Positions 20,073 to 29,186 of a stretch of 64,000 nucleotides of DNA are shown one piece after another (position 1 is the first letter of the stretch; the number at the start of each line of letters is the position of its first letter). The notes beneath the pieces are model-generated. The model made no database searches. It was not told the origin of the DNA and worked only from the letters and a program-made list of their open reading frames with translations. Source of the DNA: an uncultured Mailhella sp. (GTDB lineage Bacteria; Desulfobacterota; Desulfovibrionia; Desulfovibrionales; Desulfovibrionaceae); contig NZ_CALUYL010000014.1 in the NCBI RefSeq assembly GCF_944324995.1, positions 1-64,000 on the forward strand, given 5' to 3'. The translations under genes and the position numbers were made by a program.

Positions 20073-22085
20073 TTACAGCAGAGCGCCGTTCCAGTTGAAA
20101 TCGCTGGTGCGGCGAAGCGGAGGCAGGTTCGGCGGAACGTTTTCCTCCAGTCTGGCGAAGAAGGCGTAGCCTGCGGATTCCAGTTCCTGCCTGTGCGCGG
20201 ACAGATCCATGGGCCAGGCCGGATAGATCCACAGGTTGTGACCGTAGTTGCGCGCCCAGAAGGCTTCGCCCTTGGGGCTGAAGAAGGCTTCGTTGGCCTT
20301 GACCTGATTCATGCCGTGCCGCGAGATGCCCACGGGCCAGTAGCCGGAGAGCACCATGCCGAGCGGCAGACAGCACTGACGCGGCAAAGACAGGTAATCT
20401 TCTCCCGAAAGCTCGGGGCTGACGAAGGCGGATTCAAAGCCGAGCCTGGCCAGCACGGCCACGGCGGCGGGGTTGGAGATGTTGCAGAACGGACCGGCCA
20501 CGAGATGCGGACGGCGGCGCTCGTCGTCCATGGGGAAGAGGCTGACCTGCCACGGCGAGTTGCACACGAAGTGCGTGGAGCCGCCGCGCATGGCTTCAAT
20601 GACGAGTCTCTGCCACAGGGCTTCTTCGTCCGGCCAGATGACCGGCGGCAGCCACCAGGAAATGCGGGGCATCACGGTGCGCGACACGGCGCGCACGGAG
20701 TTCGCCGACATCCACAGTCCGGTCATGATCGAGCGGGAACCGCGGGTTTCGCGCCCCTGCGGCAGGCTTGAACGCACGAGGTAGTCCTGCTGACGGCGGG
20801 CGCGGACGGGGCGGGGCAGATGGGGCGTCCACTCCACGAGGGGGCTTTCCACCGAGCGGCATTTTTCCAGCTTCTTTTCCCAGTCCTGAAGAATGTGGAT
20901 CAGCTCCGGTTCCCGGCGGTCGATGAGGAACACGGGCACGCCTGCCTTGGGCATTTTGTGTCTGGCAAGGCGCAGGGTACAGGTTCCGGCCTTGGGCGTG
21001 CGTCTCGTCACCGGCACGGTGTCGTGCCAGGGTTCGTCTTCGTAGCCTACGCGCAGAAGATCCTTGGGGAGCAGCTCGATACGGGGCTTGATGAAGGGCA
21101 GCGAGGGCGCGCCGTTCTTTTTTTCAAACTGAATCTTGCCCACCAGAAGACCGGAACTCGTGGGTTCGTCGGGCGTGGAGATGTGGGCGTCCTTCTGCGG
21201 CAGAAAGCGCGCGCGGGTGACGGGGCGGCCCAGCGCCATTTCCAGCAGGGCTTCGGCGTCCTTCTTGGCGTGGGGCCAGTCGGGCGTGCCCAGGGAGTCG
21301 AGCAGCATGCGGTAGGCCGTCACCACGTGATACACGTAGTGCGGACCCTTCTTGCGGCCTTCAATCTTGAGGCTGCGGATGTGGGGAATTTCGGCCAGCG
21401 TTTTGACGAGCACGTCGATGGAGAGATCCTGACAGGAGAAGAAACGGCCTTCGCGTCCTTTCTGCTTGTAGATTCTCCGGCAGGGCTGCACGCAGCGGCC
21501 GCGCAGACCGCTCTTGCCGCCGAGATAGCTGGACCAGTAGCAGCGGCCGGAAACGCACCAGCACAGCGCGCCGTGGACGAACATTTCAAAATCCATGCCT
21601 TCGGGAGCTTCTTCGTCCATCTGACGGATTTCGTCGATGGAAAGCTCGCGCGGAAGCACCACGCGCTGCACGCCGAGCTTCTGCACGGTCAGCAGATCGC
21701 GGGAATAGGAAATGTTGGAGAGCGTGGAGAGATGGAGTTCGCCCTCGAATCCGGCCTGACGCGCCACGTCGATGAGGCCGATGTCCTGAATGATGAGGCC
21801 GTGGGGCTGAGCGTCGCGCTGGAGGCGCTTGATGAGGCGTCCGGCGGCGGGAATGTCGCTCGCCTTGATGAGGGAGTTGAAGGCCACGTATATTTTGCGG
21901 CCGTTCTGATTGGCCAGGTCCACCATGCGGGCGAGCTCGGTGGTGCTGAAGTTTTCCGCTCCGGCGCGGGCGGAGAAGTTCTTGAGGCCGAGGTAGGCGG
22001 CATCCGCGCCGGCGGCCATGCCCGCCAGAAAGCAGGACATGTCGCCGGCCGGAGCCAGAAGTTCAGGCAGAGTGTGCTGTGTCAT
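20073..22085 (-). CDS. U32-family protein (peptidase/rRNA-hydroxylase group)
   Basis: A 670-residue protein. The N-terminal half is a TIM-barrel U32 domain beginning ELLAPAGDMSCFLAGMAAGADAAYLG. The Cys cluster VHGALCWCVSGRCYWSS followed by GLRGRCVQPCR (about residues 170-205) is the signature thought to bind a metal or Fe-S cofactor. The C-terminal half resembles DUF3656-containing members such as YhbU/RlhA, which hydroxylate 23S rRNA; other U32 members act on tRNA (TrhP) or as collagenases. It starts 9 bases after the stop of the activase gene, so the two are co-transcribed. I leave the symbol blank because the subfamily is not certain. Confidence 0.82.
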   Translation of the reverse strand: MTQHTLPELLAPAGDMSCFLAGMAAGADAAYLGLKNFSARAGAENFSTTELARMVDLANQNGRKIYVAFNSLIKASDIPAAGRLIKRLQRDAQPHGLIIQDIGLIDVARQAGFEGELHLSTLSNISYSRDLLTVQKLGVQRVVLPRELSIDEIRQMDEEAPEGMDFEMFVHGALCWCVSGRCYWSSYLGGKSGLRGRCVQPCRRIYKQKGREGRFFSCQDLSIDVLVKTLAEIPHIRSLKIEGRKKGPHYVYHVVTAYRMLLDSLGTPDWPHAKKDAEALLEMALGRPVTRARFLPQKDAHISTPDEPTSSGLLVGKIQFEKKNGAPSLPFIKPRIELLPKDLLRVGYEDEPWHDTVPVTRRTPKAGTCTLRLARHKMPKAGVPVFLIDRREPELIHILQDWEKKLEKCRSVESPLVEWTPHLPRPVRARRQQDYLVRSSLPQGRETRGSRSIMTGLWMSANSVRAVSRTVMPRISWWLPPVIWPDEEALWQRLVIEAMRGGSTHFVCNSPWQVSLFPMDDERRRPHLVAGPFCNISNPAAVAVLARLGFESAFVSPELSGEDYLSLPRQCCLPLGMVLSGYWPVGISRHGMNQVKANEAFFSPKGEAFWARNYGHNLWIYPAWPMDLSAHRQELESAGYAFFARLEENVPPNLPPLRRTSDFNWNGALL

Positions 22086-22094
22086 GATTTCCTG

Positions 22095-25000
22095 TTATGT
22101 CGATGGCTGACCTCCCCTGCATTTCTGCCTGGCCACAGCCATCATGAGTTTTATCCGGTTTATCTGGTTCACTTCGCTCGCGCCGGGATCGTAGTCCACG
22201 GCGGCGATGTTGGCTTCGGGGAAGCGTCGCTTGAGCTCCTTGATGACGCCCTTGCCCGTGATGTGGTTGGGCAGGCATCCGAAGGGCTGCATGCAGAGAA
22301 TGTTCCGAATGCGGCCGTGGAGCAGTTCCATCATTTCAGCCGTCAGCAGCCAGCCCTCGCCGGTCTGCTGACCGAGGGAAACCACGCCGTTCACCTGTTC
22401 GCGCAGCTTGCGGAACGGAAGCGGGGGAGAGAATCTCCTGCTTCGCGCGAGCACGAACCGGAGCGGCAGCCGCAGCGTCAGCAGCGCGCGCAGCAGCAGA
22501 TTGCTGACCGTGGCGCGTCCCATGCTGCCGTTGTGGTGCTGCCAACGATACACTTCATCATACAATCCGTACAGAATAAAATCGGTGAAGTCGGGCATGA
22601 CGGCTTCGCCGCCTTCCGCTTCCACGACCTTGACCGCATTGTTGTTGGCGTCGGGATGATACTTTAAAAGAATCTCGCCCACAAGTCCGACTCTGGGCCT
22701 CCGGGGCTCGTCCTTCAGGGGCAGGGCGTCGAAGGCCTTCACCACCTCGCCGAGATGCCGATAGGTGCGTCTGAGCGCGCCTTCGCGGATGTCCGCGTCG
22801 AGTACGGCGGCCCAGTGATCGGCCAAGGCTTCGGCGCTGCCTTTGGTGAGCTCGTAGGGACGGGTGCGGTACAAGAGCCGCATGAGGGTGTCGCCGCAGA
22901 GCAGCGCCTGCACGCCGCGCAGCAGCATGCGCCCCGTGATGCGGAAACCGGGGTTGCGTCCGAGACCGGAAAGGTTGAACGATATCACGGGAATGTCGGT
23001 GAGACCGCATTCCTTGAGCGCCTTGTAGAGAAAGCCGATGTAGTTGGTGGCGCGGCAGCCGCCGCCGGTCTGGGAGATGATGAGCGCGATGTGCTTTCTG
23101 TCGTACTTGCCGCTTTGAATGGCGTAGAGCAGCTGCCCGATAACCGTGATGGCGGGATAGCAGGCGTCGTTGTTCACGTGCCGGAGTCCTTCTTCCACGG
23201 CCTCGCGGGACACGGACTGCAGAAGTTCCGCCTTGTAGCCGCAGGCCTTGAGCATGGAGGGCAGGAACTGGAAGTGGATGGGCGACATCTGCGGAATGAG
23301 AATGGTGTGGGTTTCCCGCATCTCTTCCGTAAAGTCCGGGGGCATCCAGGTGTCTTCCTCCTCGGGAGCCATGGGAAGCAGGGTGGCGAACTCGGGCAGA
23401 GCCTTCTGCGCGCGATTGTTTCTGCGTTCCTTCATGGTGGCGAGCAAAGAGCGCACGCGTATGCGCGCCGCGCCGAGGTTGGCGCCTTCGTCGATTTTGA
23501 TCTGCGTGTAGAGCCTGCCGGAAGCGGAGAGAATTTCCTCCACCTGATCGGCGGTAACGGCGTCGAGACCGCAGCCGAACGACACGAGCTGCACCAGCGA
23601 CACCTGATCCGACTGCGCGGCATAGGCGGCCGCGCGGTAGAGTCTGGCGTGGAAGGTCCACTGATCGACCACTCTCAATTTGCCGGGATCGGGCATGAGA
23701 TGGGCCACGGAATCCTCGGTGAGCACTGCGAGACCGGACGCCGTGATGAGATCGGGAATGCCGTGATGCACTTCAGGATCAACATGGTAGGGATGTCCGG
23801 CCAGAATGATGCCCATCTTGCCGGTCTTCTTGAGGAAGTCGAGCACTTCCGCGCCCTTTTCCTTCAAGTCGTCCTTGAACTTTTTCTTTTCGCGGAAGGC
23901 GTCTTCAAGAGCTTCCTGAATTTCTGCGCGGGGAATGTTGCGGAAGAGATCGAGCGGCAGGAGCATGTTGAGCAGACCGTTCAGTTCCACGGGCAGGAAG
24001 GGACAGATGAGTTCCACGCCCTGTTCGCGCAGCTTTTCCACGTTGTTCTTCAGCAGTTCCGGATACCCGCCCACCACGGGACAGTTGTAGCGGTTGTCCT
24101 GCGTGAGGAATTCCTTGCGTTCAAAGGCGATGCACGGATAGAAAATGCGGTTCACGCCCTTCTGGATGAGATCCATGATGTGGCCGTGGCTGAGCTTGGC
24201 CGGATAGCACACCGTCTGCGACGGAATGGTGGCCATGCCGCGGGCGTACATTTTTTTGGAGGACGGCGCCGAAAGCACCACGCGGAAGCCGAGCTTCGTG
24301 AACAGGGTGAACCAGAGGGGGTAATCCTCGTACATGTTCAGCACGCGGGGAATGCCGATGCTGCCGCGGGGGGCCTTGTCCGGGGAGAGCGGCACGTAGT
24401 GATCGAACAGCCTCTTGTACTTGTAGTCGAAGAGGTTGGGCATGCTTTCGTCGGACGCGCTCTTGCCTGCGCCGCGTTCGCAGCGGTTGCCGGAGACGAA
24501 GCGGGAACCGTCGGAAAAGCGGTTCACGGTGAGCAGACAGTGGTTGGAGCAGCCTTTGCAGCGGGTGACGCTTCTTTCGGCATGGAAGGCGGCCAGCTCT
24601 TCGCGCGAGAGCAGCGTGGAGCCTGCGGGGGACTCGTTTTCCCTGGCGATGAGCGCCGCGCCGAACGCGCCCATGAGTCCGGCGATGTCCAGACGCAGCA
24701 CTTCGCGGCCGAGACTGAGTTCCAGGGCGCGGAGCAGGGCGTCGTTCTTGAAGGATCCGCCCTGCGCGATGACGTATTCGCCGAGCTCTTCCGGGCTGGA
24801 AATCTTGATGACCTTGTAGAGGGCGTTCTTGACCACGGAATAGGAGAGTCCCGCGGCGATGTCGCCGACCGATCTTCCTTCCTTCTGCGCCTGCTTGACG
24901 CGCGAATTCATGAACACGGTGCAGCGGGTGCCGAGGTCCACGGGATTTTCGGCGTGCAGCGCTTCGTCCACGAAGGAGGGAAGATCCATGCCGAGCGACT

Positions 25001-26444
25001 TGGCAAAGGTCTCGATGAAGGAACCGCAGCCGGCGGAACACGCTTCGTTGAGCTGAATGCGGTCCACCATGCCGTCCTTGACGTGGAGGCACTTGATGTC
25101 CTGTCCACCGATGTCGAGCACAAAGGTCACGTTCGGCAGGAAGAACTGCGCCGCCTTGCAGTGAGCCAGAGTTTCCACTTCGTCCACGTCGGCATGGAGT
25201 CCGGCCCGCAGCAGGCCGCCGCCGTAGCCGGTCACGCCTGCGGCGGCAATGCGCGCATAAGGCGGCAGAATGTCATAGACGTCCTTGAGAATCTGTACCG
25301 CGGCTTCGAGGGGTCTGCCCTGGCTCGGCGCATAGGACTGATGAAGAATGCGGCCTTCGGCGTCCACCAGCACGGACTTGATGGTGGTGGAGCCGGCGTC
25401 GATGCCGAGATAGACGGGGGCGGGCGCTTCCTTCGTGCCGGAAAGGGAGTTGATGTCCGCCCAGGTTGCGGTGTGGGAATTGTGCCGTTCGCGGAAGGCG
25501 CGCAGCTCTTCTTCGTTGCGGAAGAGGGGCGGCAGGGACACGACGTCGGGCTTGTGATCGCCGCTGGTCAGTTTTTCAGCAAGAGCCGACAGCTCTTCGG
25601 CTGTCCACACACGCTCTCCAACCTGCTGCTCGTTGCCGGGAAGCTCGTGCTGAGAAACGGAATACATGGCCGTCCCCATGGCGACGAAATATTCGGCGTA
25701 TTCGGGGAAGATGGCGTTTTCCTTGGACAGGGCCAGCGTTTCCACAAAGCGCTGGCGCAGACTGCTCAGAAAGGCGAGAGGGCCGCCGAGAAAGGCGACC
25801 TTGCCTTCGATGGCGCGGCCGCAGGCCAGACCGCTGACAGCCTGTTCCACCACGGCCTGAAAGATGGAGGCGGCAATGTCTTCTCTGGCGCAGCCTTCGT
25901 TGAGCAGCGGAAGAATGTCCGTTTTGGCGAACACGCCGCAGCGGGAGGCGATGGGATAGATGGTGCGGCAGCGGGAGGCGAGCTCGTTGAGACCCGCGGC
26001 GTCGGTGTTGAGGAAGGCCGCCATCTGATCGATGAACGCGCCCGTGCCTCCGGCGCAGGTTTCGTTCATGCGCTGTTCCACGCCGCCGGTGAAGAACGTG
26101 ATTTTCGCGTCTTCGCCGCCGAGTTCTATGGTGACGTCCACGTCGGGAATGCGCCTGCGGATGCTTTCCGCCGAGGCGATGACTTCCTGAACAAAGGGAA
26201 TGCCGAGTTCTTCGGTGAGGGAGATGGCTCCGGAACCCGTGGCGGCCAGCGTGAAGGTGTGACCGGAGAGCCCGCCGTCGGCGAGCGCTTCGCGGAAAAG
26301 CTGGGCCACCGTTGCCCGAACGTCGGACATGTGGCGCTGGTAGCGTGCGTAGAGCACGCGGGTAGACGGGTCCAGGACAACAAGCTTCACGGTGGTGGAG
26401 CCGATATCAAGACCAATGTGAGCCAAGGTCGACCTTGTATTCAT
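22095..26444 (-). CDS. Large acyl-CoA dehydratase activase-like protein (two activase domains + DUF2229 + HgdB-like)
   Basis: A 1449-residue fusion. Residues 8-270 and about 340-600 are two BcrA/BadF/HgdC ASKHA ATPase domains, beginning HIGLDIGSTTVKLVVLD and YLGIDAGSTTIKSVLVD. Each carries a conserved Cys loop (ETCAGGTGAFID and EACSAGCGSFIE) that binds a shared 4Fe-4S cluster in HgdC. Then come a Cys-rich linker (RCKGCSNHCLL), a DUF2229 region and a C-terminal HgdB-like half. Known relatives drive ATP-dependent low-potential electron transfer to 2-hydroxyacyl-CoA dehydratases or benzoyl-CoA reductases; this giant form has no proven substrate. The ATG at 26444 is chosen because the ASKHA fold starts there; its Shine-Dalgarno is weak. 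Co-transcribed with the U32 gene. Confidence 0.88.
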   Translation of the reverse strand: MNTRSTLAHIGLDIGSTTVKLVVLDPSTRVLYARYQRHMSDVRATVAQLFREALADGGLSGHTFTLAATGSGAISLTEELGIPFVQEVIASAESIRRRIPDVDVTIELGGEDAKITFFTGGVEQRMNETCAGGTGAFIDQMAAFLNTDAAGLNELASRCRTIYPIASRCGVFAKTDILPLLNEGCAREDIAASIFQAVVEQAVSGLACGRAIEGKVAFLGGPLAFLSSLRQRFVETLALSKENAIFPEYAEYFVAMGTAMYSVSQHELPGNEQQVGERVWTAEELSALAEKLTSGDHKPDVVSLPPLFRNEEELRAFRERHNSHTATWADINSLSGTKEAPAPVYLGIDAGSTTIKSVLVDAEGRILHQSYAPSQGRPLEAAVQILKDVYDILPPYARIAAAGVTGYGGGLLRAGLHADVDEVETLAHCKAAQFFLPNVTFVLDIGGQDIKCLHVKDGMVDRIQLNEACSAGCGSFIETFAKSLGMDLPSFVDEALHAENPVDLGTRCTVFMNSRVKQAQKEGRSVGDIAAGLSYSVVKNALYKVIKISSPEELGEYVIAQGGSFKNDALLRALELSLGREVLRLDIAGLMGAFGAALIARENESPAGSTLLSREELAAFHAERSVTRCKGCSNHCLLTVNRFSDGSRFVSGNRCERGAGKSASDESMPNLFDYKYKRLFDHYVPLSPDKAPRGSIGIPRVLNMYEDYPLWFTLFTKLGFRVVLSAPSSKKMYARGMATIPSQTVCYPAKLSHGHIMDLIQKGVNRIFYPCIAFERKEFLTQDNRYNCPVVGGYPELLKNNVEKLREQGVELICPFLPVELNGLLNMLLPLDLFRNIPRAEIQEALEDAFREKKKFKDDLKEKGAEVLDFLKKTGKMGIILAGHPYHVDPEVHHGIPDLITASGLAVLTEDSVAHLMPDPGKLRVVDQWTFHARLYRAAAYAAQSDQVSLVQLVSFGCGLDAVTADQVEEILSASGRLYTQIKIDEGANLGAARIRVRSLLATMKERRNNRAQKALPEFATLLPMAPEEEDTWMPPDFTEEMRETHTILIPQMSPIHFQFLPSMLKACGYKAELLQSVSREAVEEGLRHVNNDACYPAITVIGQLLYAIQSGKYDRKHIALIISQTGGGCRATNYIGFLYKALKECGLTDIPVISFNLSGLGRNPGFRITGRMLLRGVQALLCGDTLMRLLYRTRPYELTKGSAEALADHWAAVLDADIREGALRRTYRHLGEVVKAFDALPLKDEPRRPRVGLVGEILLKYHPDANNNAVKVVEAEGGEAVMPDFTDFILYGLYDEVYRWQHHNGSMGRATVSNLLLRALLTLRLPLRFVLARSRRFSPPLPFRKLREQVNGVVSLGQQTGEGWLLTAEMMELLHGRIRNILCMQPFGCLPNHITGKGVIKELKRRFPEANIAAVDYDPGASEVNQINRIKLMMAVARQKCRGGQPST

Positions 26445-26491
26445 ACAAGACACCCTGAGGGAATCGAACGCTGTTAGAATAAGGAAAGGAT

Positions 26492-26523
26492 GAAAAAAAC
26501 GCAAGAGGACATAGTTGTCCTCT
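26492..26523 (-). terminator. rnc terminator
   Basis: AGAGGACA (26504-26511) and TGTCCTCT (26516-26523) form an 8-base stem with a 4-base loop. A GCGTTTTTTT tail follows on the minus strand, 20 bases after the rnc stop. Confidence 0.8.
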
Positions 26524-26542
26524 GTGTCGGCCGGAAAAACAA

Positions 26543-27262
26543 TTATTCGCGGATGCCCAGCGCTTCGAGAGCGAGGCGGGCGGCTTCCTGTTCGGCGCGC
26601 TTGAGGCTTCCGCCTTCGGCCACGAAGCTGCGACCGTCGGAAAGCTCAAGCTGCACGCGGAAGGTCTTGGCGTGTTCGGGGCCGCTGCTGGAAAGGGGCA
26701 GGTACACGGGCAGGGAATGGAGTATGGACTGCGTGGCTTCCTGAAGACGGGTCTTGTAGTCCTTGCTCTTGCGGTCGGTGCCGGGTTCCGGCCAGCGGTT
26801 GGCGTAGAGCCGGTGGATGAGGGCCGAGGCCTCTTCGTGTCCGCCGTCGAGATACACGGCGCCGAGCACGGCTTCCATGGCGTCGGCGATGAGCGCCGCG
26901 CGTTCTCTGCCGCCCTGCGCCTCTTCGCCGCGTCCCATGAACAGGGCTTCGCCGAGGTGGAGGCTGCGGGCCAGCTCGGCCAGTTTGCCTTCGCTCACCA
27001 GGCGGGAACGCAGCCGGGTCATGCCGCCTTCTCTTTCTTTGGGAAAGCGCTTGTAGATTTCATAGGAGACATTCACTTCCAGTACGGCGTCGCCCAGAAA
27101 TTCCAGCCGTTCGTTGTGAACGGTGTTGTGCTCGTTGGCCCATGAACTGTGGGTCAGCGCCGTAGCCAGCAGCGAAATGTCGTGAAAACGATACTGGAGA
27201 CGCTCCTCAAGCTCCGAAAGGCGCTTCAGCGTGTCGGGGGAAAAAGCTGTCCTGTTGTGCAT
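26543..27262 (-). CDS. rnc: Ribonuclease III
   Basis: Cuts double-stranded RNA in rRNA maturation and mRNA turnover. The 239-residue protein has the RNase III signature ERLEFLGDAVLEV (about residue 40, with catalytic Glu and Asp), the second acidic cluster IADAMEAVLGAVYLDGG (about 115) and a C-terminal dsRNA-binding domain (DYKTRLQEATQ to RAEQEAARLALEALG). The start at 27262 was chosen because GAGGAG lies 7 bases before it; an ATG five codons earlier lies over that site. Confidence 0.95.
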   Translation of the reverse strand: MHNRTAFSPDTLKRLSELEERLQYRFHDISLLATALTHSSWANEHNTVHNERLEFLGDAVLEVNVSYEIYKRFPKEREGGMTRLRSRLVSEGKLAELARSLHLGEALFMGRGEEAQGGRERAALIADAMEAVLGAVYLDGGHEEASALIHRLYANRWPEPGTDRKSKDYKTRLQEATQSILHSLPVYLPLSSSGPEHAKTFRVQLELSDGRSFVAEGGSLKRAEQEAARLALEALGIRE

Positions 27263-27329
27263 GTTAAAACTCCTCATGTGGGAAAGAAATAGGCTCTCAT
27301 TCCCCGATTGGCAATAGCCCCGTTTCGAC

Positions 27330-27358
27330 TTGACAAGTGTGCCGGTACTTCCTACTTA
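27330..27358 (+). promoter_or_regulatory. Sigma70-type promoter of the small Sm-like gene
   Basis: TTGACA (27330-27335), a 17-base spacer and TACTTA (27353-27358) lie 28 bases before the start codon at 27387. The -35 is a perfect consensus. Confidence 0.65.
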
Positions 27359-27386
27359 TCTACTACAACATTCAAGGAGTCTTATC

Positions 27387-27716
27387 ATGGCCTATGATAT
27401 CCGTCTTGTAAAAATCGTGACCGGTGAGCTCATCATCGGCAAGTTCGACGCCGAAGCCAATGCTCTCACCGACGTCGCCATCATGCAGACTGTTCCCACC
27501 CAGCAGGGCGTCCAGCTCATGATGCTGCCCTACGGTTATCCCTTCGACCAGGAATTCAACGGCCGCATCGACGGCAAGCATTTTCTCTTCGAATACTCGC
27601 ACACTCCGCAGGAAGTGCAGGACAAGTATCTGGAGGCCTGCTCCAATCTGTCGCTCTCTTCCGGCGGACTGAATCCCAATCCCCAGCAGAACGGCGGATC
27701 CGGACTCATTCTGTAG
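27387..27716 (+). CDS. Small Sm-like (beta-barrel) conserved protein
   Basis: A 109-residue soluble protein. The N-terminal IRLVKIVTGELIIGKFD resembles the first strands of an Sm/LSm fold (a strand, then TGE-x-IIGK, then the next strand). The C-terminal 35 residues are Ser/Gly/Asn/Gln-rich and probably disordered, ending in LIL. AAGGAG sits 7 bases before the ATG. It is a one-gene unit with a consensus promoter and a strong terminator, so it is likely well expressed. I do not know its function; RNA binding is a guess from the fold resemblance only. Confidence 0.75.
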   Translation: MAYDIRLVKIVTGELIIGKFDAEANALTDVAIMQTVPTQQGVQLMMLPYGYPFDQEFNGRIDGKHFLFEYSHTPQEVQDKYLEACSNLSLSSGGLNPNPQQNGGSGLIL

Positions 27717-27734
27717 TCCCGTCGTCATGACCGT

Positions 27735-27769
27735 CAAAAGGCGCGAGAGCAATCCCGCGCCTTTTTTTG
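27735..27769 (+). terminator. Terminator of the small Sm-like gene
   Basis: AAGGCGCG and CGCGCCTT arms with GAG/ATC mismatching inside are followed by seven Ts. It starts 18 bases past the stop codon. Confidence 0.88.
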
Positions 27770-27951
27770 TCACTTTTTTATTTTCTGCTCCGTTTCCATC
27801 AGGATATCGGAGCAGGCAGTCTGCCGACCGGCTGCGAAAAAGAGGTCGTCAGCCTCATTTCGGCGCAACCGATGTTTTCCGGACGGCGGTCGTCGGCCGG
27901 GAAAGTTCGAGAAGCGCAGAGAGCAGGGGGAAGTCTGAGGCCGTCGCGAGC

Positions 27952-28542
27952 CTAGAGCGATGTAAGCATGTACTTGCGCACGAGCTTTGCGGCGGCTTCG
28001 CGGCAGGCGTCGTCGGTTTCGTTCTGCGCGGAGAGACGGAGCAGCGGCATGGCTTCGTTCACGAAGTCGGGACGGGCTTCCAGCAGACGGGCTATGGCGC
28101 GATAGCAGGAAATGCGCAGCGGCGCGTGATCGCAGAAACCGGTGCTTTTTTCCTCCGGGGCGTCGTAGATGTAGTGGAGCAGCACGCGGCGGAAGGTGTC
28201 GGCCAGAGGCGGGCACTGCGCCAGTGTTTCTCCGAATGCCTCGGGAATGCCCCAGCCGATGTTTCCCGATTCCTCATTCATGTGCCACATGAAGCGGCGC
28301 ACGATGTTTTTGGCGTCTTCAGGAGAATCGGCATAGACTCCAGCCATCACGCCGCCCATGGCAAAGGCCGCGCGTTCGGTCATGTCGCCGCCTTCGGGCA
28401 GACAGGCGAACAGGGCGTTGGCCAGAGAAAGCGGACTGACGTTTTCTTCTTCGCATTCTCTGGGAAGAGGCTGATCTTTCGACCATTTGTCGTCGCGCAG
28501 CCAGGCGCGCAGGCTGTTTTTCAGGGAACGGAAACGAGGCAT
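27952..28542 (-). CDS. HEAT-like helical conserved protein
   Basis: A 196-residue soluble helical protein. It is composed of short amphipathic helices separated by turns (for example FRRVLLHYIYDAPEEK, SCYRAIARLLEARPDFVNEAMPLLRL), the look of a HEAT/ARM-type solenoid. It resembles a Desulfovibrio family without assigned function (I recall DVU0298 as the type member, from memory). No motif for catalysis is visible. It is monocistronic on the minus strand, facing the Sm-like gene. A 235-base gap to that gene contains only the terminator. Confidence 0.65.
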   Translation of the reverse strand: MPRFRSLKNSLRAWLRDDKWSKDQPLPRECEEENVSPLSLANALFACLPEGGDMTERAAFAMGGVMAGVYADSPEDAKNIVRRFMWHMNEESGNIGWGIPEAFGETLAQCPPLADTFRRVLLHYIYDAPEEKSTGFCDHAPLRISCYRAIARLLEARPDFVNEAMPLLRLSAQNETDDACREAAAKLVRKYMLTSL

Positions 28543-28635
28543 GAGCGTACTCCTTTTGCTGTCGGGCGCAAGATACTATGGAAGAGCATGTTCTGGCAAG
28601 GATTACCCGGTTTTTGACCTTCCGGCAATTGGGGC

Positions 28636-28664
28636 TTGACAGAAACGCGATTACAGGACAATTA
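28636..28664 (+). promoter_or_regulatory. Sigma70-type promoter of the PxxKW gene
   Basis: A perfect TTGACA (28636-28641), a 17-base spacer and CAATTA (28659-28664) lie about 60 bases before the start. The leader then contains a perfect stem CCCCGCC/GGCGGGG (28690-28706) shortly before the ribosome-binding site. Confidence 0.6.
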
Positions 28665-28725
28665 TTCGAGTTCCTATTGCGCTAACCAGCCCCGCCACCG
28701 GCGGGGAATTACTTGGAGGATTCCT

Positions 28726-28992
28726 ATGAGCAAAGTTCTTCAGAACGCCGTCAAGACCGAAGCCGGTGTTGAAGTGAACGGCATTCCTGTTCAGCCCATC
28801 GTTGAAAACTGCAGCGGCTGCGATCGCGTCTGCGAGTTCGAAGGCCAGCAGTTCTGCGCGAGCTACCCCATCCCCGCCAAGAAGTGGACTTCCGGCAAGT
28901 GCAACTTCGCTACCCACATCAAGGTGGAAGTCGCCGCCAAGGCCAAGGTGAACCCTCTGAAGGCCTCCAAGCGCGCCGCCAAGGGTCACTAG
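28726..28992 (+). CDS. PxxKW-family cysteine-rich protein
   Basis: An 88-residue protein of a family found in sulfate-reducing bacteria. It has a CSGCDRVCEFEGQQFC cluster (Cys about residues 30-44) and the name-giving YPIPAKKWTSGKCNFATH motif, giving five Cys in a 36-residue span that could hold a metal or Fe-S site. The C-terminal tail is Lys/Ala-rich. GGAGG lies 7 bases before the ATG. A consensus -35 suggests strong expression. Function is unknown for the family. Confidence 0.85.
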   Translation: MSKVLQNAVKTEAGVEVNGIPVQPIVENCSGCDRVCEFEGQQFCASYPIPAKKWTSGKCNFATHIKVEVAAKAKVNPLKASKRAAKGH

Positions 28993-29186
28993 GCCGTACC
29001 CTGTTTTCCGGTCGTCCGACCGGATTGCGGCCTGTCGGCGCGGGCACCCGCACGGGATGTCCCGCAGAAGAAAAGGCTCCGCTTTCTTTTGCAGAGCGGA
29101 GGTCTGTTCTCTGCCGTCTTTCTTTCGACCTTCACCGGGTTCCGCTCTGCGGCGCCCGGTGTTAGGTGTTTAAAAGGAGTATCATC

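Noticed and set aside
22755-26477. Plus-strand open frame of about 1240 codons opposite the activase
   Set aside because: Same type of antisense shadow; the minus-strand protein has clear ASKHA and HgdB motifs.
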